Below are positions 1-11,372 of a stretch of DNA of 64,000 bases, piece by piece. How positions within the stretch are numbered: the first letter of the stretch is position 1; each line of letters opens with the position of its first letter. The DNA comes from Ashinkailepas kermadecensis (lineage: Eukaryota; Arthropoda; Thecostraca; Neolepadidae): contig JAOTOM010004337.1 in the NCBI GenBank assembly GCA_034440615.1, positions 124,001 to 188,000 of the forward strand. The letters are read 5' to 3'. A program made the translations under genes and the position numbers. The notes under the pieces were generated by a model that saw nothing but the letters and a program-made list of their open reading frames with translations, had not been told where the DNA came from and did not search any database.

Positions 1-84
1 TTATTCATACCAGCGGCACGGAAAGAGGAAAGATGAGAAGCCAGCAAGTATGATGCCAGCAAGTCAGCAAGTCAGTAAGTACGA

Positions 85-288
85 TTAGAACAGTCTGTCC
101 AGTCCCACGCACAAATGCTGCCTAAGGCGACGAGTGAACAGGGGAACTGGCAGTCGCTTCAGGTCGTGCGGCAGCTCATTATGCAGGGCAGGACCACAAG
201 AGCAAAAGCGGCGCCTGACCATCCCTGCAATTAATGAGCATTTGGTAACAGAATGATTGTTGGTGTGGCATCCATCAGTTTTTATCAC
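85..288 (-). pseudogene. Decayed C-terminal remnant of a LINE reverse transcriptase ORF
   Basis: The minus-strand reading contains the segment GPALHNELPHDLKRLPVPLF followed by a basic stretch ending in RQHL. Many non-LTR reverse transcriptases end with the pattern G-P-x-L-W-N-x-L-P-x-x-L-R...F-x-x-x-L-x-x-H-L, and this matches it except that the usual Trp is His. No reverse transcriptase core is visible beside it, so this is a short fragment, not an active gene. The family assignment (RTE/CR1/Jockey-type tail) is inference from this one motif. Confidence 0.45.
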
Positions 289-499
289 TTTTTCATGCTT
301 GGATATATTGTGAAGTAATCTTGACAGGTGTCGAGCTTTGAAGAGAACAAATTATTTGTGGGGTGCAAGGCGGTGTTATGCTATTCTTTTTGCCAATACC
401 GAAAGGCGAAGTCTGAGCCAAGGGGAAGCTTGGGAGACAAAATATTACGCCAGAATAACACACAAAAATGGATTTGCACCAGCAAAAACAAAACATTTG

Positions 500-516
500 G
501 GCGCGCGAAGCGCGCC
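500..516. repeat. GC hairpin with GAA loop
   Basis: GGCGCGC, loop GAA, GCGCGCC: a perfect 7-bp stem. A similar but imperfect version (GGCGCGCGAAGCTCGCC) lies near 57317, and the hAT MITEs of this window also carry GC-rich stems with a GAA loop. It may mark an old dispersed repeat. Confidence 0.5.
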
Positions 517-544
517 GATGGTGGTCTCTGTTCAGGACACTGCA

Positions 545-1330
545 GGAGTCTCGGGAATTTACTAGGACCAACATGGAGCAAGATGAGCCCCTGGTAATTT
601 GAGAAGCCGCTTGAATCTGGAGGAGCCCGTGACACCGGAAGGGTCATATTTGATGCTGGACAGGCCCCTTGAAGCTGGAGGGACTCTTGAGGCTGGCGAG
701 ACAGCTTGAATTGAAGAGCTAGAGATCCTCTTGAAGCAGGAGGGGCCCTCTGATGGTCCCATGGAGCTAGATGATCTTTGCATGAGTTGGATGGCCCTTG
801 GAAAGAGAAGGGTACCTGGGACTCTGGAGTCCTGGGAGATAAGAGTCCTGGGTATTTGGAAATTTGAGGCACCCCCGGGATTTTCAGTGTCCCGGACAGC
901 TGGAGGACAGACCCTGGGAGACGGAGAGCCCCTGGAAATTTGGGGAATTCTAGGAGCCTCTGAGAGCTGTAGGAATCCAGATAATTAGAGAACCAGCTGA
1001 GAACAAGAGTGGTTCATGGATGCTGGAGTGGGTCCCTTGAAGCTGGAGGAGCCCTTTTGAAACCTGGAAGGCTCCCTGGAAGTTGCAGATGCCTCTTCAA
1101 TCTAGTGGGATCCCTTTGAGCTGGATGGGTCTCATGAAGCTCGGGTGCTTCTTAAAGTCGGGCGGCCACGTTTGGCTGCATCGGGCAGCTCGTATTTTGC
1201 TGTCACTTGCAGGCATTGAATGGCTCCTGGAAGATTCAGTACCGATGGAGCTTGAGGGACCTTGGGAGTTGCAGAACGTCTGGGAATTTGGAGAATTCGA
1301 GGGCCTTCTAGGAGCAGTTGGTTGGTTGGT
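545..1330. repeat. Degenerate minisatellite, roughly 27-30 bp period
   Basis: Variants of CTTGAAGCTGGAGGAGCCC recur through the interval (for example near 612, 672, 733, 1036 and 1075), separated by diverged spacers. The copies are too diverged for exact counting. The open frames across it on both strands are explained by the lack of stop codons in the repeat, so no gene is called. Confidence 0.55.
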
Positions 1331-2239
1331 TAGTTGGTGGCCTAGACGTGTCTCTTGTAGCGACGCCCAGGTCCCCTTTTATACCTCCAAGAATGAGTAT
1401 CATTTTATAATATTTTCGGAAGGGCAAATACGCCTCCGACCTCTAGTTTTTTCCCATCAATAGTTCAATAGGGAAGCTCCAGAGCATAATCTCCGATCAA
1501 CAGAACCTTCCTGGGGAAGCGCAGATAAGTTGTTCCATTACACTGCTACTCTGTCAAGATGTATACTGTCTAGTGTATACTCTGTCTGTAGCATGGCGGT
1601 CGAGGCCCAACAGCGTCTTACGATAGCCAACATAGTCGCAGCCAAAGAGGGCCGGGACAACGACCCACCTTAGCAACCACAAATATACTAGATCAAACAA
1701 TTTTGAGGTCGTCACCACGCAAACGACACTTTTTATGCCTTCGCGCACCGAAAGCGGGCTCTGTTTCATGACATTGTCGGGGTTGCCCCCCCTCCCACCC
1801 CAAGGAAATCCTTGCTGCATCCATGATCCCCAACAACGACTTAAACGCCAAATAGAATCCCAATAGAGGTCTAACAGCAGCGCAGTTCAGGTTCTCCTCG
1901 AAACACGCATCGTCCAACATTTATCCAGGAACTCATCAGTTTGAGCGCACCGACACAGCAATCCAGAGTCGCCAAGCGCCCTAACAATTATTCAACGCCC
2001 TATAATGTATTAAGGACTAAGTCTTGAGTCCCGACCACGAGTAAGACTTGGCGTGCTCAGAATGTCGGCATCTTCGTAAAAGATTCCCCGGGGTGAAATT
2101 GTTCAGAAGAATAACATATTCCAAGTTTAGTAGTTCATAAGTAGTAGTTCGTTCAACAGCATTCAGCGTTTTTGTCCTGGCAACTTCATGTTTTGAAATA
2201 ATTTTGTGTGGATACTGGCTGGTGTGGCTTTATGGACCA
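1331..2239. other. No recognisable feature
   Basis: Mixed-composition sequence with only short open frames and no protein motif, repeat array or RNA signal that I could recognise. Confidence 0.5.
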
Positions 2240-2515
2240 GGGTTCCATTGCTAAGCAGAGCTTGTTGCGTGAGCCCTGACTCTACCAGCCAATCCATGAA
2301 TTCCAGTTGGATGGCATAATTTTGACCGAGAGCATTGCGGTGCCGTCAGTGAACCGTCACGGTCGCCCCGGTAGCTCTTCCCCAGCCTCATCAGGCCGGT
2401 TGCCAATTGACCCTCCCAGCAGGGGGCTAAATGCGAGTGAGTGAAGCGACCCTGCCTTCCTGGCCATGGGAGACCAATGGAGGACAGCACTCCAACCAAC
2501 TGAGCTATCGGAGCA
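2240..2515 (-). mobile_element. tRNA-derived SINE-like unit, copy 1
   Basis: Read on the minus strand, the unit starts GCTCCGATAGCTCAGTTGG, with a near-consensus RNA polymerase III A box (TAGCTCAGTTGG, 2497-2508). A weak B-box-like stretch (GGGTCGCTTCAC) follows about 50 bp later. The rest cannot fold as a normal tRNA. The distal part (2240-2350) is related to 36925-37035 elsewhere in the window: both share GCTTGTTG, GCCCTGAC, GAATTCCAG and TGCCG-CAGTG blocks in the same order. Two related copies plus a tRNA-like head fit a SINE. No target-site duplication was identified. Confidence 0.5.
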
Positions 2516-3364
2516 GAAAATAATTCGCCCTCCAGTTCAAATACCGTGTTGGACCTACCCACACTAGTTCAAGCGTTGGTATGCACATGGCGCCTGGGGC
2601 AGGGGGGGGGCATTGAGCATGTCGCCCCGATCATGTTGGGTATTTACCTCCCCACCATTACCTATGCAATTCCGGTTGCATTTTTGGCTCTCATGCACCT
2701 CATCCCCATATACAATGTTGTATGTTATTCGAATATACAAGAACGCCGAAAAGATCGCCTTACATTGCATAAAGTGATTTTTTGGCTCGCCCTCACCCTC
2801 CTTACGAAAATTCCGGCTGGGCCCCCGCTTAAAGGTTCCATATCAATGCACCAAATTAAGGAAAATCCGCTTATGAAATTTTCACCTTGTGAAAATCCGC
2901 CGTTGAACCCTTCCAGTCTTTTGTAAGATTTGTCCCCCGTCCCAATTTGGAAAATGAAGTTACACTATGCCCGCAGTTCCTATGTTTACCACCGAATTAC
3001 AAAAACAAAATTGTCACAGGATGGGCATATCTATTTCTAACAGTTACAAGATTTAACAACAATATCCCTCATACCCGTTTATGAGATGTCGAAAAATAGG
3101 ATGGGTGGGCGGATTGCGCCCCTCCACCTCCAGTGCTCGTGTTAATCACCAGGCTAATTGCCTACAGTAATTTAACTCTACTTCTGAACATCATTAAGCA
3201 CTGCCAATGCCGCTTCAGCCCTACCAACCATTTCCACAAAACAACACTCCCGATTTAAAGTCAATTGCGAAACATCCCCACATCCAAACCAGCGTCCAGC
3301 CTGAAGCGGTCGACAGCCAGCGCTGGGTGGCGGCTTGCACAAGAGACTGCCGTTCGGGCTGGCG

Positions 3365-3398
3365 AGCCGATGGCAATGGAGCGCCATTACCATCGGCT
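3365..3398. repeat. Inverted repeat, 15-bp arms, 4-nt loop
   Basis: AGCCGATGGCAATGG (3365-3379) pairs with CCATTACCATCGGCT (3384-3398) with one mismatch around the loop AGCG. A second hairpin follows 17 bp later. Confidence 0.85.
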
Positions 3399-3415
3399 GT
3401 GGAGCTGCGGTCGCC

Positions 3416-3448
3416 CGGCCACGGCCGATCGGCGATCGGCCGTGGCCG
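3416..3448. repeat. Perfect inverted repeat, 15-bp arms, 3-nt loop
   Basis: CGGCCACGGCCGATC (3416-3430), loop GGC, GATCGGCCGTGGCCG (3434-3448). The stem is perfect and very GC-rich. Confidence 0.9.
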
Positions 3449-3699
3449 CCGACGACCGTAATCAGTTGCAGGTGGCGGCCGCCGCGCTCCGCCTGCACGG
3501 TCAATGTCACCGTCTGGCGCAACAGTCCGCGCTCAACAGACTCTCGGCGGTGGCCGGCGCTCAGCCGTGGTGTCGGACCGCAGCGGTAGCGACCCAATTA
3601 GACAGTGGCGGTCACAGGCGGCAGAGCGCGTCTGTGTGTGTGTTGCTGTCCTGCTGAGATGTGTGTGCTTCGACGACTGTTTCTCAGACAAGGATTTCA

Positions 3700-6600
3700 C
3701 AATGACGGCGGCGAATGGACGTCAGAAATGCTAGGCGTGTTTTCACGGACATCGAAAATCATGTGTGTGTATTAGCACATGAAGTGTTAGAGATGAATAC
3801 ACGAGTTTGGTATTGTTTGATATGTTTCTAATGACCATTAATTACTATTATGAAGGGAGAGTGCATGGCGGGAAGGAATATTAATTAATTAACTTATCTT
3901 GAACACCGCGTAAGCTAAGTGAAGGTTGTAATAATGACAAAACGTTTAGATGCTTAAAATAATTTTTGGAATATTGAATATCGTATTTTCGCCACCATGT
4001 AGCGTTGCAATGGAGGAGGACCACGTGTTCCTCATGGGGAACAAACTCTTTTCGTTAGTGAAAATGGCAAGGGAAGCATTTTCCTAAGATCATCCGAAAA
4101 AAAGCAAACACTGAAAGTCCATATTTCGAAATAAAGCTACCGAGGTGTCTTTTTGCCTCTCGGTGTACATGGAAATGGCTTTCAACAGCGTCGTGTTTAA
4201 TTTACCATGGACTGTTCCCTTCGAGAAAAGCACTGCGCAGCTGTCACACAACCTCATTTATCCGTGAATGCACCGTGCGTTTTTCTTACCTCACGCCACG
4301 GGTGTTTATGTTATGATGTCCCGTAATGGCACATATGCAACTGCGGCGCAGAAAGCAGACAGGGATAAATGAGGCAAGTGAACCACCCATATACAACATG
4401 GTACTAGCGTACGAGATATGAAGTGGACTAACGCTTATGGTATTTGTATTTGTGTGCGTTTTATATTCTAGAAGATGAAGAAAGTCCAATGGTTTCATAC
4501 AAATATATTTCTTAAAACAAAACAAATATTTGGTAGGATTTCATGGTTTTTGTAACGTACAATGGTTCTTGCATTATTTTCACGTCTACCGCGGCGATTC
4601 CACCCCATAGGAGCTTGACATCGCTACTTCAGTAAGTTAGTTTTTCTGACTGTAGTCTCAGCGAGGGCACAGCCCGTCTTGAGTAGTTGGTTTTACTTGA
4701 AACGGGAATTCACGTACACGGGCCAGCGATTAACCCGTGCATGTGCACGGATTAATTTTGAGCGTAATTGCTGGCCGGATGGGCGACGATTTACGAATGA
4801 TTTGCCATATACTAATACGCCCGTACATGGGGCTCCCTTCGAGCGCTAAAACTGGATTTGGAGACCATTTTCACTCTGGGTCTTAGAAAATGGTGCTTTC
4901 GAACACTGCTTCAGAAATGTGGTCAAAGTTATAACCTCGTCTGACCCTTAACCGACATGTAGCAAATCGCACATCGTTAGTATCCCAGGATACTGAGCCG
5001 TAGCATGCCGAACATTTCAAACTCGTGCATGCTATTGTTTTCGAGCAAGTAACGAGGAAATGTGAAGTATCTCGATTTTGCAACAAAAAGAAGACTTCTT
5101 AACTCATCGGTGAATTTAGCCACTAATTCGATTCATGCAAACCGATCATCTATAGCGAGACCTTCTCACATATCATGCGCTAGCTTTTGTATCATGACGC
5201 TACAACTTTCCGTTTAGAAACGCTAGGGGATTGTAGCAATAGCCCTGCATTGAAAGAGGGAAACAATTCCGTGCAAGGGTGAGGCCGTTAAAATAGTCAT
5301 CGCGGACCGAGAGACTACAAATACGGAAGGATTATTTTCTCATTTGCCTGCCACCTTATGCAGATACTTCCAAAAGTTGGTTTCGTGCGTGCCTGAAATC
5401 ACATCACCGTTGTGTGGGAATTATCAGCTGCGCGGACACTAAAGCAAGATTGAGGAAGTTTGGAGGCTGTTGAGCAGCCGATTAGTCTTGGATGGACTCG
5501 GTAAGCCTACCGGTTGTGTGATTCGAACCTGCTGACAGCAAAGCTGTTGTTCAAGAGAGTTTCCAGCATCTGCGTCACAAGTGTCCAATGGTTTTGCCTC
5601 GGAGGAAGTGTTGAAGCTAAAGCAAAGGTAAACATTGGCTCAATGTTTCGGGTAGACATTGTGCCATACTTTAATCACGGTTTCCTGGTTTGCGGGATAT
5701 TCTTGCCCCACCCTTTCCCCTAGATGTGCTCCTGATGAAGTTTTTACCATTTGGTTAAGGCGTGAAAAAATTGAGTCGTCGCACTTGTAAAACCCTATAG
5801 CGAATAACTCACATAGAATAAGTCAAAATACAAGGACACCTTTTCCTTCCTTTGAATTTATATCTTATCTTCTACTCGACAGCTTAAACAGATTCCTACC
5901 TCTCTTTCACCTTCTCTCTTTCATCAGGTGATGGGATCACAAAAGCAACCATTGTATAACATGTGCAGCATCTCTGTATATCACTATCTATCTATATATC
6001 ACTAGGACCGTTCATTTTTCCATTTTCTGTCGTGTATTAATGATTGACATGTATCATGAGCCCCCAGGCCAGACTCCGGATAACTGGATCGTTGGAAACT
6101 CTGAAGACTAAGTTTATCGTATTAGAACTGTGAAGGTGATAAACGATGGAAGTAAATAGAAAAACGCCGTTCCCTTTTAATCAGAAAAGCATGTCAATTA
6201 AGAACGTCAAGAGGTTCAATCAGACTCAAGTCGTATGGTTCGAAGAGGAGCGCCGTGCCGAGTCCGTCACGTGGTTTAGTTAGGAACACGATGCCATACC
6301 AGACGCGCGGTTCAGTCACGAACACCGTACTATTCCCGGCTCGCGAACTGACGGTGAGAGTTGTGGCGTGGTCGGCCCGCTCACGTTCGACACGTGCTCC
6401 GGTGAAGGAGCAGTGTTGTGCGCGACTCGAGTTCCCGCTGGGTGGGTGTCATTTTCTCCGTTCGTCCCAGAACAGGGGCCGGTTAACTGTTGCGTGCAGG
6501 TCAGTAGGACGGTTCTAAATCCGACCGTACGCAGCGGGCCGCGTAAAAAACGGCCGACCTTGGCACGGGCGTTGTGGCTGACGGCATCGCAGCTCTTAGT

Positions 6601-7012
6601 CACTCTCACTGCGTCTGAAGCCGACACAAAAACCCACACCACTGACAGACGACGATGGATCTCATAGGCGTGGCCATGGCGAGAACTGACAGTGCGGTGG
6701 AAAAACAGTGCCCATCTTACAGCCGTCTATTCTCTGTAGGTCCGGACACAGACCGAACACACGGAACACAGATCACAGACACGTATCACAGACATGGGTG
6801 GAGATCCCGGGTGGATCGGGGGCTCTGGACCCCCTGGTTCGGTTACCTACAAGTGTTAATGTGTCATGTTCCCCTGTTCTATCGAAACAATGTCTTGACA
6901 ATACGGACTTGGACCCCCTGGCTTCGTGAGAGATCTCGAGCCCTGATGATAGACCACAGACACAGGACACAGATGCACATACAATATCAGCGGAGACTTC
7001 GGGTCTGTCATA
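3700..7012. other. No gene recognised
   Basis: AT-richer sequence with short open frames only. It holds one palindrome (4729-4756) and a CpG-rich stretch at about 6240-6660 directly before the large minisatellite. No domain, splice pattern or transposon end was recognised. Confidence 0.5.
4729..4756. repeat. Palindrome, 13-bp arms
   Basis: ATTAACCCGTGCA (4729-4741), spacer TG, TGCACGGATTAAT (4744-4756), with one mismatch. It is symmetrical like a dyad binding site or a cruciform, but nothing nearby shows a function. Confidence 0.8.
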
Positions 7013-10000
7013 AGTCCGGGTGTCCGGTGGGTGGGTGTGGGTGGTAGCGTGTCCGGTGGGTGAGTGAGGGTGGTCGGGTGACCGGTGAATAGGTATAGGT
7101 AGCCCGGTGTCCGTTGGGTGGGTGTGGATGGTCGTGTGACCGGTGGGTGGGTGTGGATGGTCGTGTGTCCGGTGGGTGGGTGTGGATGGTCGTGTGTCCG
7201 GTAGGTGGGTTTGGTCGTGTGTCCGGTGGGTGGGTGTGGATGGTCGTGTGTCCGGTGTGTGGGTGTGGGTGGTCGTGTGTCCGGTGGGTGGGTGTGGGTG
7301 GTCGTGTGTCCGGTGGGTGTGGGTGGTCGTGTGTCCGGTGGGTGGGTGTGGATGGCCATGTATCCGGTGGGTGTGGGTAGTCGTGTGTCCGGTGGGTGGG
7401 TGTGGGTGATTGTGTGTCCGGTGGGTGTGGGTGGTCGTGTGTCCGGTGGGTGGGTGTGGATGGTCGTGTGTCCGGTGGGTGTGGATGGTCGTGTGTTCGG
7501 TGGGTGGGTGTGGATGGTCGTGTGACCGGTGGGTGGGTGTGGATGGTCGTGTGACCGGTGGGTGGGTGTGGATGGTCGTGTGTCCGGTGGGTGGGTGTGG
7601 ATGGTCGTGTGTCCGGTGGGTGGGTGTGGATGGTCGTGTGTCCGGTGGGTGGGTGTGGATGGTCGGGTGACCGGTGGGTGGGTGTGCATGGTCGTGTGTC
7701 CGGAGTGTGGGTGTGGATGGTCTTGTGTCCGGTGGGTGGGTGTGGATGGTCGTGTGACCAGTGGGTGGGTGTGGATGGTCGTGTGTTCGGTGGGTGGGTG
7801 TGGATGGTCGTGTGTCCGGTGGGTGGGTGTGGATGGTCGTGTATCCGGTGGGTGGGTGTGGATGGTCGGGTGACCGGTGGGTGGGTGTGCATGGTCGTGT
7901 GTCCGGAGTGTGGGTGTGGATGCTCGTGTGTCCGGTGGGTGGGTGTGGATGGTCGTGTGTCCGGTGGGTGGGTGTGGGTGATTGTGTGTCCCGTGGGTGG
8001 GTGTGGATGGTCGTGTGTCCGGTGGGTGGGTGTGGATGGTCGTGTGTCCGGTGGGTGGGTGTGGATGGTCGTGTGTCCGGTGGGTGGGTGTGGATGGTCG
8101 TGTGTCCGGTGGGTGGGTGTGGATGGTCGAGTGTCCGGTGGGTGGGTGTGGGTGGTCGTGTGTCCGGTGGGTGGGTGTGGATGGTCGTGTCCGGTGTGGT
8201 GTGGATGGTCAGTGTCCGGTGGGTGGGTGTGGGCGATTGTGTGTCCGGTGGGTGGGTGTGGATGGTCGTGTGTCCGGTGGGTGGGTGTGGATGGTCGTGT
8301 GTCCGGTGGGTGGGTGTGGGTGGTCGTGTGTCCGGTGGGTGGGTGTGGGTGGTCGTGTGTCCGGTGGGTGGGTGTGGGTGGTCGTGTGTCCGGTGGGTGG
8401 GTGTGGATGGTCGTGTGTCCAGTGGGTGGGTGTGGATGGTCGTGTGTCCGGTGGGTGGGTGTGGGTGGTCGTGTGTCCGGTGGGTGGGTGTGGATGGTCG
8501 TGTGTCCGGTGGGTGAGTGTGGATGGTCGTGTGTCCGGTGGGTGGGTGTGGGTGGTCGGGTGACCGGTGGGTGGGTGTGGGTGGTCGTGTGTCCGGTGGG
8601 TGGGTGTGGATGGTCGTGTGTCCGGTGGGTGGGTGTGGGTGGTCGTGTGTCCGGTGGGTGGGTGTGGATGGTCGTGTGTTCGGTGGGTGGGTGAGGGTGG
8701 TCATGTGTCCGATGGGTGGGTGTCGATGGTCGTGTGTCCGGTGGGTGGGTGTGGGTGGTCGGGTGACCGGTGGGTGGGTGTGGGTGGTCGGGTGACCGGT
8801 GCATAGGTATAGGTAGTCCGGTGTGCGGTGGGTGGGTATGGATGGTCGGGTGTCCGGTGGGTGGGTATGGATGGTCGGGTGTCCGGTGGGTGGGTGTGGA
8901 TGGTCGGGTGACCGGTGCATAGGTATAGGTAGTCCGGTGTCCGGTGGGTGGGTATGGATGGTCGGGTGTCCGGTGGGTGGGTGTGGATGGTCGTGTGTCC
9001 GGTGGGTGAGTGTGGATGGTCGTGTGTCCGGTGGGTGGGTGTGGGTGGTCGGGTGACCGGTGCATAGGTATAGGTAGTCCGGTGTCCGGTGGGTGGGTGT
9101 GGGTAGTCGTGTGTCCGGTGGGTGGGTGTGGGTGATTGTGTGTCCGGTGGGTGTGGGTGGTCGTGTGTCCGGTGGGTGGGTGTGGATGGTCGTGTGTCCG
9201 GTGGGTGTGGATGGTCGTGTGTCCGGAGGGTGGGTGTGAATGGTCGTGTGTCCGGTGGGTGTGGATGGTCGTGTGTCCGGAGGGTGGGTGTGGATGGTCG
9301 TGTGTCCGGTGGGTGTGGATGGTCGTGTGTCCGGGGGGAATGGTGTGTCCGGTGGGTGTGGATGGTCGTGTGACCGGAGGGTGGGTGTGAATGGTCGTGT
9401 GACCGGAGGGTGGGTGTGGATGGTCGTGTGTTCGGTGGGTGGGTGTGGATGGTCGTGTGTCCGGTGGGTGGGTGTGGATGGTCGGGTGACCGGTGGGTGG
9501 GTGTGGATGGTCGTGTGTCCGGAGTGTGGGTGTGGATGGTCGTGTGTCCGGTGGGTGGGTGTGGGTGATTGTGTGTCCGGTGGGTGGGTGTGGATGGTCG
9601 TATGTCCGGTGGGTGGGTGTGGATGGTCGTGTGTCCGGTGGGTGGGTGTGGATGGTCGTGTGTCCGGTGGGTGGGTGTGGATGGTCGTGTGTCCGGTGGG
9701 TGGGTGTGTGTGGTCGTGTGTCCGGTGGGTGGGTGTGGATGGTCGTGTGTCCAGTGGGTGGGTGTGGATGGTCGTGTGTCCGGTGGGTGGGTGTGGGTGG
9801 TCGAGTGACCGGTGGGTGGGCGTGGATGGTCGTGTGTCCGGTGGGTGAGTGTGGGTGGTCGTGTGTCCGGTGGGTGGGTGTGGATGGTCGTGTGTCCGGT
9901 GGGTGAGTGTGGATGGTCGGGTGTCCGGTGGGTGGGTGTGGATGGTCGTGTGTCCGGTGGGTAAGTGAGGGTGGTCATGTGTCCGATGGGTGGGTGTCGA

Positions 10001-10073
10001 TGGTCGTGTGTCCGGTGGGTGAGTGCAGGCTGTCGGGTGTTCGGTGGGTTGGTGTGGGTGGTCGGGTGTTAAA
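7013..10073. repeat. Large minisatellite, 29-bp unit, about 105 copies
   Basis: The common unit starts GTGTGTCCGG, continues TGGGTGGGTG and ends TGGATGGTC (29 bp). Frequent variants are a 25-bp unit lacking one GGTG block, GTGACCGG for GTGTCCGG, and GGGTGG for GGATGG. A rare marker variant (GCATAGGTATAGGTAG) occurs at 8801, 8917 and 9062, that is 4 and 5 units apart, with a relative at 7087, which indicates segmental duplication of blocks of units. The long His/Pro/Thr-rich minus-strand and Gly/Val/Cys-rich plus-strand frames arise because the unit contains no stop codons; no gene is called. Confidence 0.95.
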
Positions 10074-10399
10074 ATTGATCTTTAGCTGGGCGTCACGTGT
10101 AAATAATAACTTTCAGTGTTTCCCGTAAGCGATGTAAAAAGATGTGAAACTATGAACAGACAAACATTTGCATGTCATTGCATGTCATGTCATTGCATCA
10201 TACCAGCTTTTTTTGCGAAATACCCAACAAAAACACGACGCGAACCTGAAGGTGAAGGGAACTAATGTCAACTGAATGATGCATAGTTGATCACTAGGAT
10301 GCCATTGAAGCTGGCTGATGAAAGTGTTAATAATATGGTACGTATAATGCAAATATGCTCCCAGTTCCATGCCATTTTCATTAAGCATCTCAATTTGTA

Positions 10400-10915
10400 C
10401 TCGCTGAGGTGGTGCGCCACCGTGACATGTGTGGGAGGACCGCTGAGGTGGTGAGCCACTGTGACATATGTGGGAGGACCGCTGCGATGGTGAGCCGCCG
10501 TGAAATGTGCGTGAGGATCACTGAGGTGGTGCGCCACCGTGACATATGTACGAGGACCGCTGAGGTGGTGCGCCGCCGTGATATGTGCGGAAGGACTGCT
10601 GAGATAAGCCACCGTGACATGTGTGGGAGGACTACTGAGATGAGCCCCGTGACATGTGAGGGCGGACCACTGAGGTGGTGCGCCACCATGACATGTGTGG
10701 GAGGACCGCTGGGGTGGTGCGCCACCGTGATATGTGCGGAAGGACTGCTGAGATAAGCCACCGTGACATGTGTGGGAGGACTACTGAGATGAGCCCCGTG
10801 ACATGTGAGGGCGGACCACTGAGGTGGTGCGCCACCGTGACATGTGTGGGAGGACCGCTGGGGTAAGCCATCGTGACATGTGCGGGAGGACCGCTGACGT
10901 AGCGCGCCATATGTG
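10400..10915. repeat. 39-bp minisatellite with 149-bp higher-order repeat
   Basis: The unit starts CGCTGAGGTGGTGCGCCACC and ends GTGTGGGAGGAC (39 bp, about 13 copies, some shortened). Blocks beginning ATATGTGCGG at 10581 and 10730 repeat the same series of about four variant units, giving a 149-bp higher-order period. Since 39 is a multiple of three, the open minus frames show a 13-residue periodicity, but no known protein repeat is recognised. Confidence 0.9.
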
Positions 10916-11350
10916 GGAGAACCGGCGGGCTGGTACGGCTCTCTGGCTTCCTCACGGCCTCACGAGCCGCAGGTGTGCTGTCGAGCATGTCCCAGGGTCG
11001 TGTCGTGGTGGCCGGGACGCCCACCACGACACCGGCACAACAAGACAACCAGCCATGTTGACAACAAGCGTACGCGACGCGCAGTCCCGTCGCTCCGTGC
11101 GGCAAGTGTGACCAGATAATGGCTCGCCCAAGCCGTGACGCCGTGACGCAAAGGCGCCGTGACAGGCGCTCACGGCCGGTCATTGCGTCCGTGACGCATT
11201 GTCTGTCGGCCGCCGCCCGTAACGATCTGGTCACGGTTGCTTAGCCGGAGGCAACTAGTTCACGGTTGTGGAAGACTGCAACTGGACAGGCGCCGCGCCG
11301 ACTGCTCTGATGTAACTCCTCCGAGCTCTCCCGGACCCGAATGTTGAATG

Positions 11351-11372
11351 AACCTAACCTAACCTAACCTAA
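11351..11372. repeat. Short interstitial (TTAGG)n telomere-type repeat
   Basis: AACCT is repeated four times and followed by AA, the complement of TTAGG, the telomere repeat of most arthropods. At 4.4 copies it is not a telomere. It may be a healed break or the tail of a decayed retroelement. Confidence 0.7.

Larger units (their letters stand above)
3265..3657 (+). other. GC-rich island with an open frame of unknown meaning
   Basis: A GC-rich stretch encodes 130 codons without a stop on the plus strand, and an overlapping minus-strand frame (3178-3597) is also open. Both can result from base composition alone. The plus frame reads A/R/Q-rich residues with no recognised domain. The island contains two strong hairpins listed separately. 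It could be part of an exon or a promoter-proximal CpG island; I cannot tell which. Confidence 0.2.

Noticed and set aside
3178..3597. 139-codon minus-strand frame in the GC island
   Set aside because: Overlaps plus-strand frames and inverted repeats; base composition explains it.
6773..10128. Very long His/Pro/Thr-rich minus-strand frames and Gly/Val/Trp-rich plus-strand frames
   Set aside because: They follow the 29-bp repeat, occur in several frames at once and have no start, splice or domain context.
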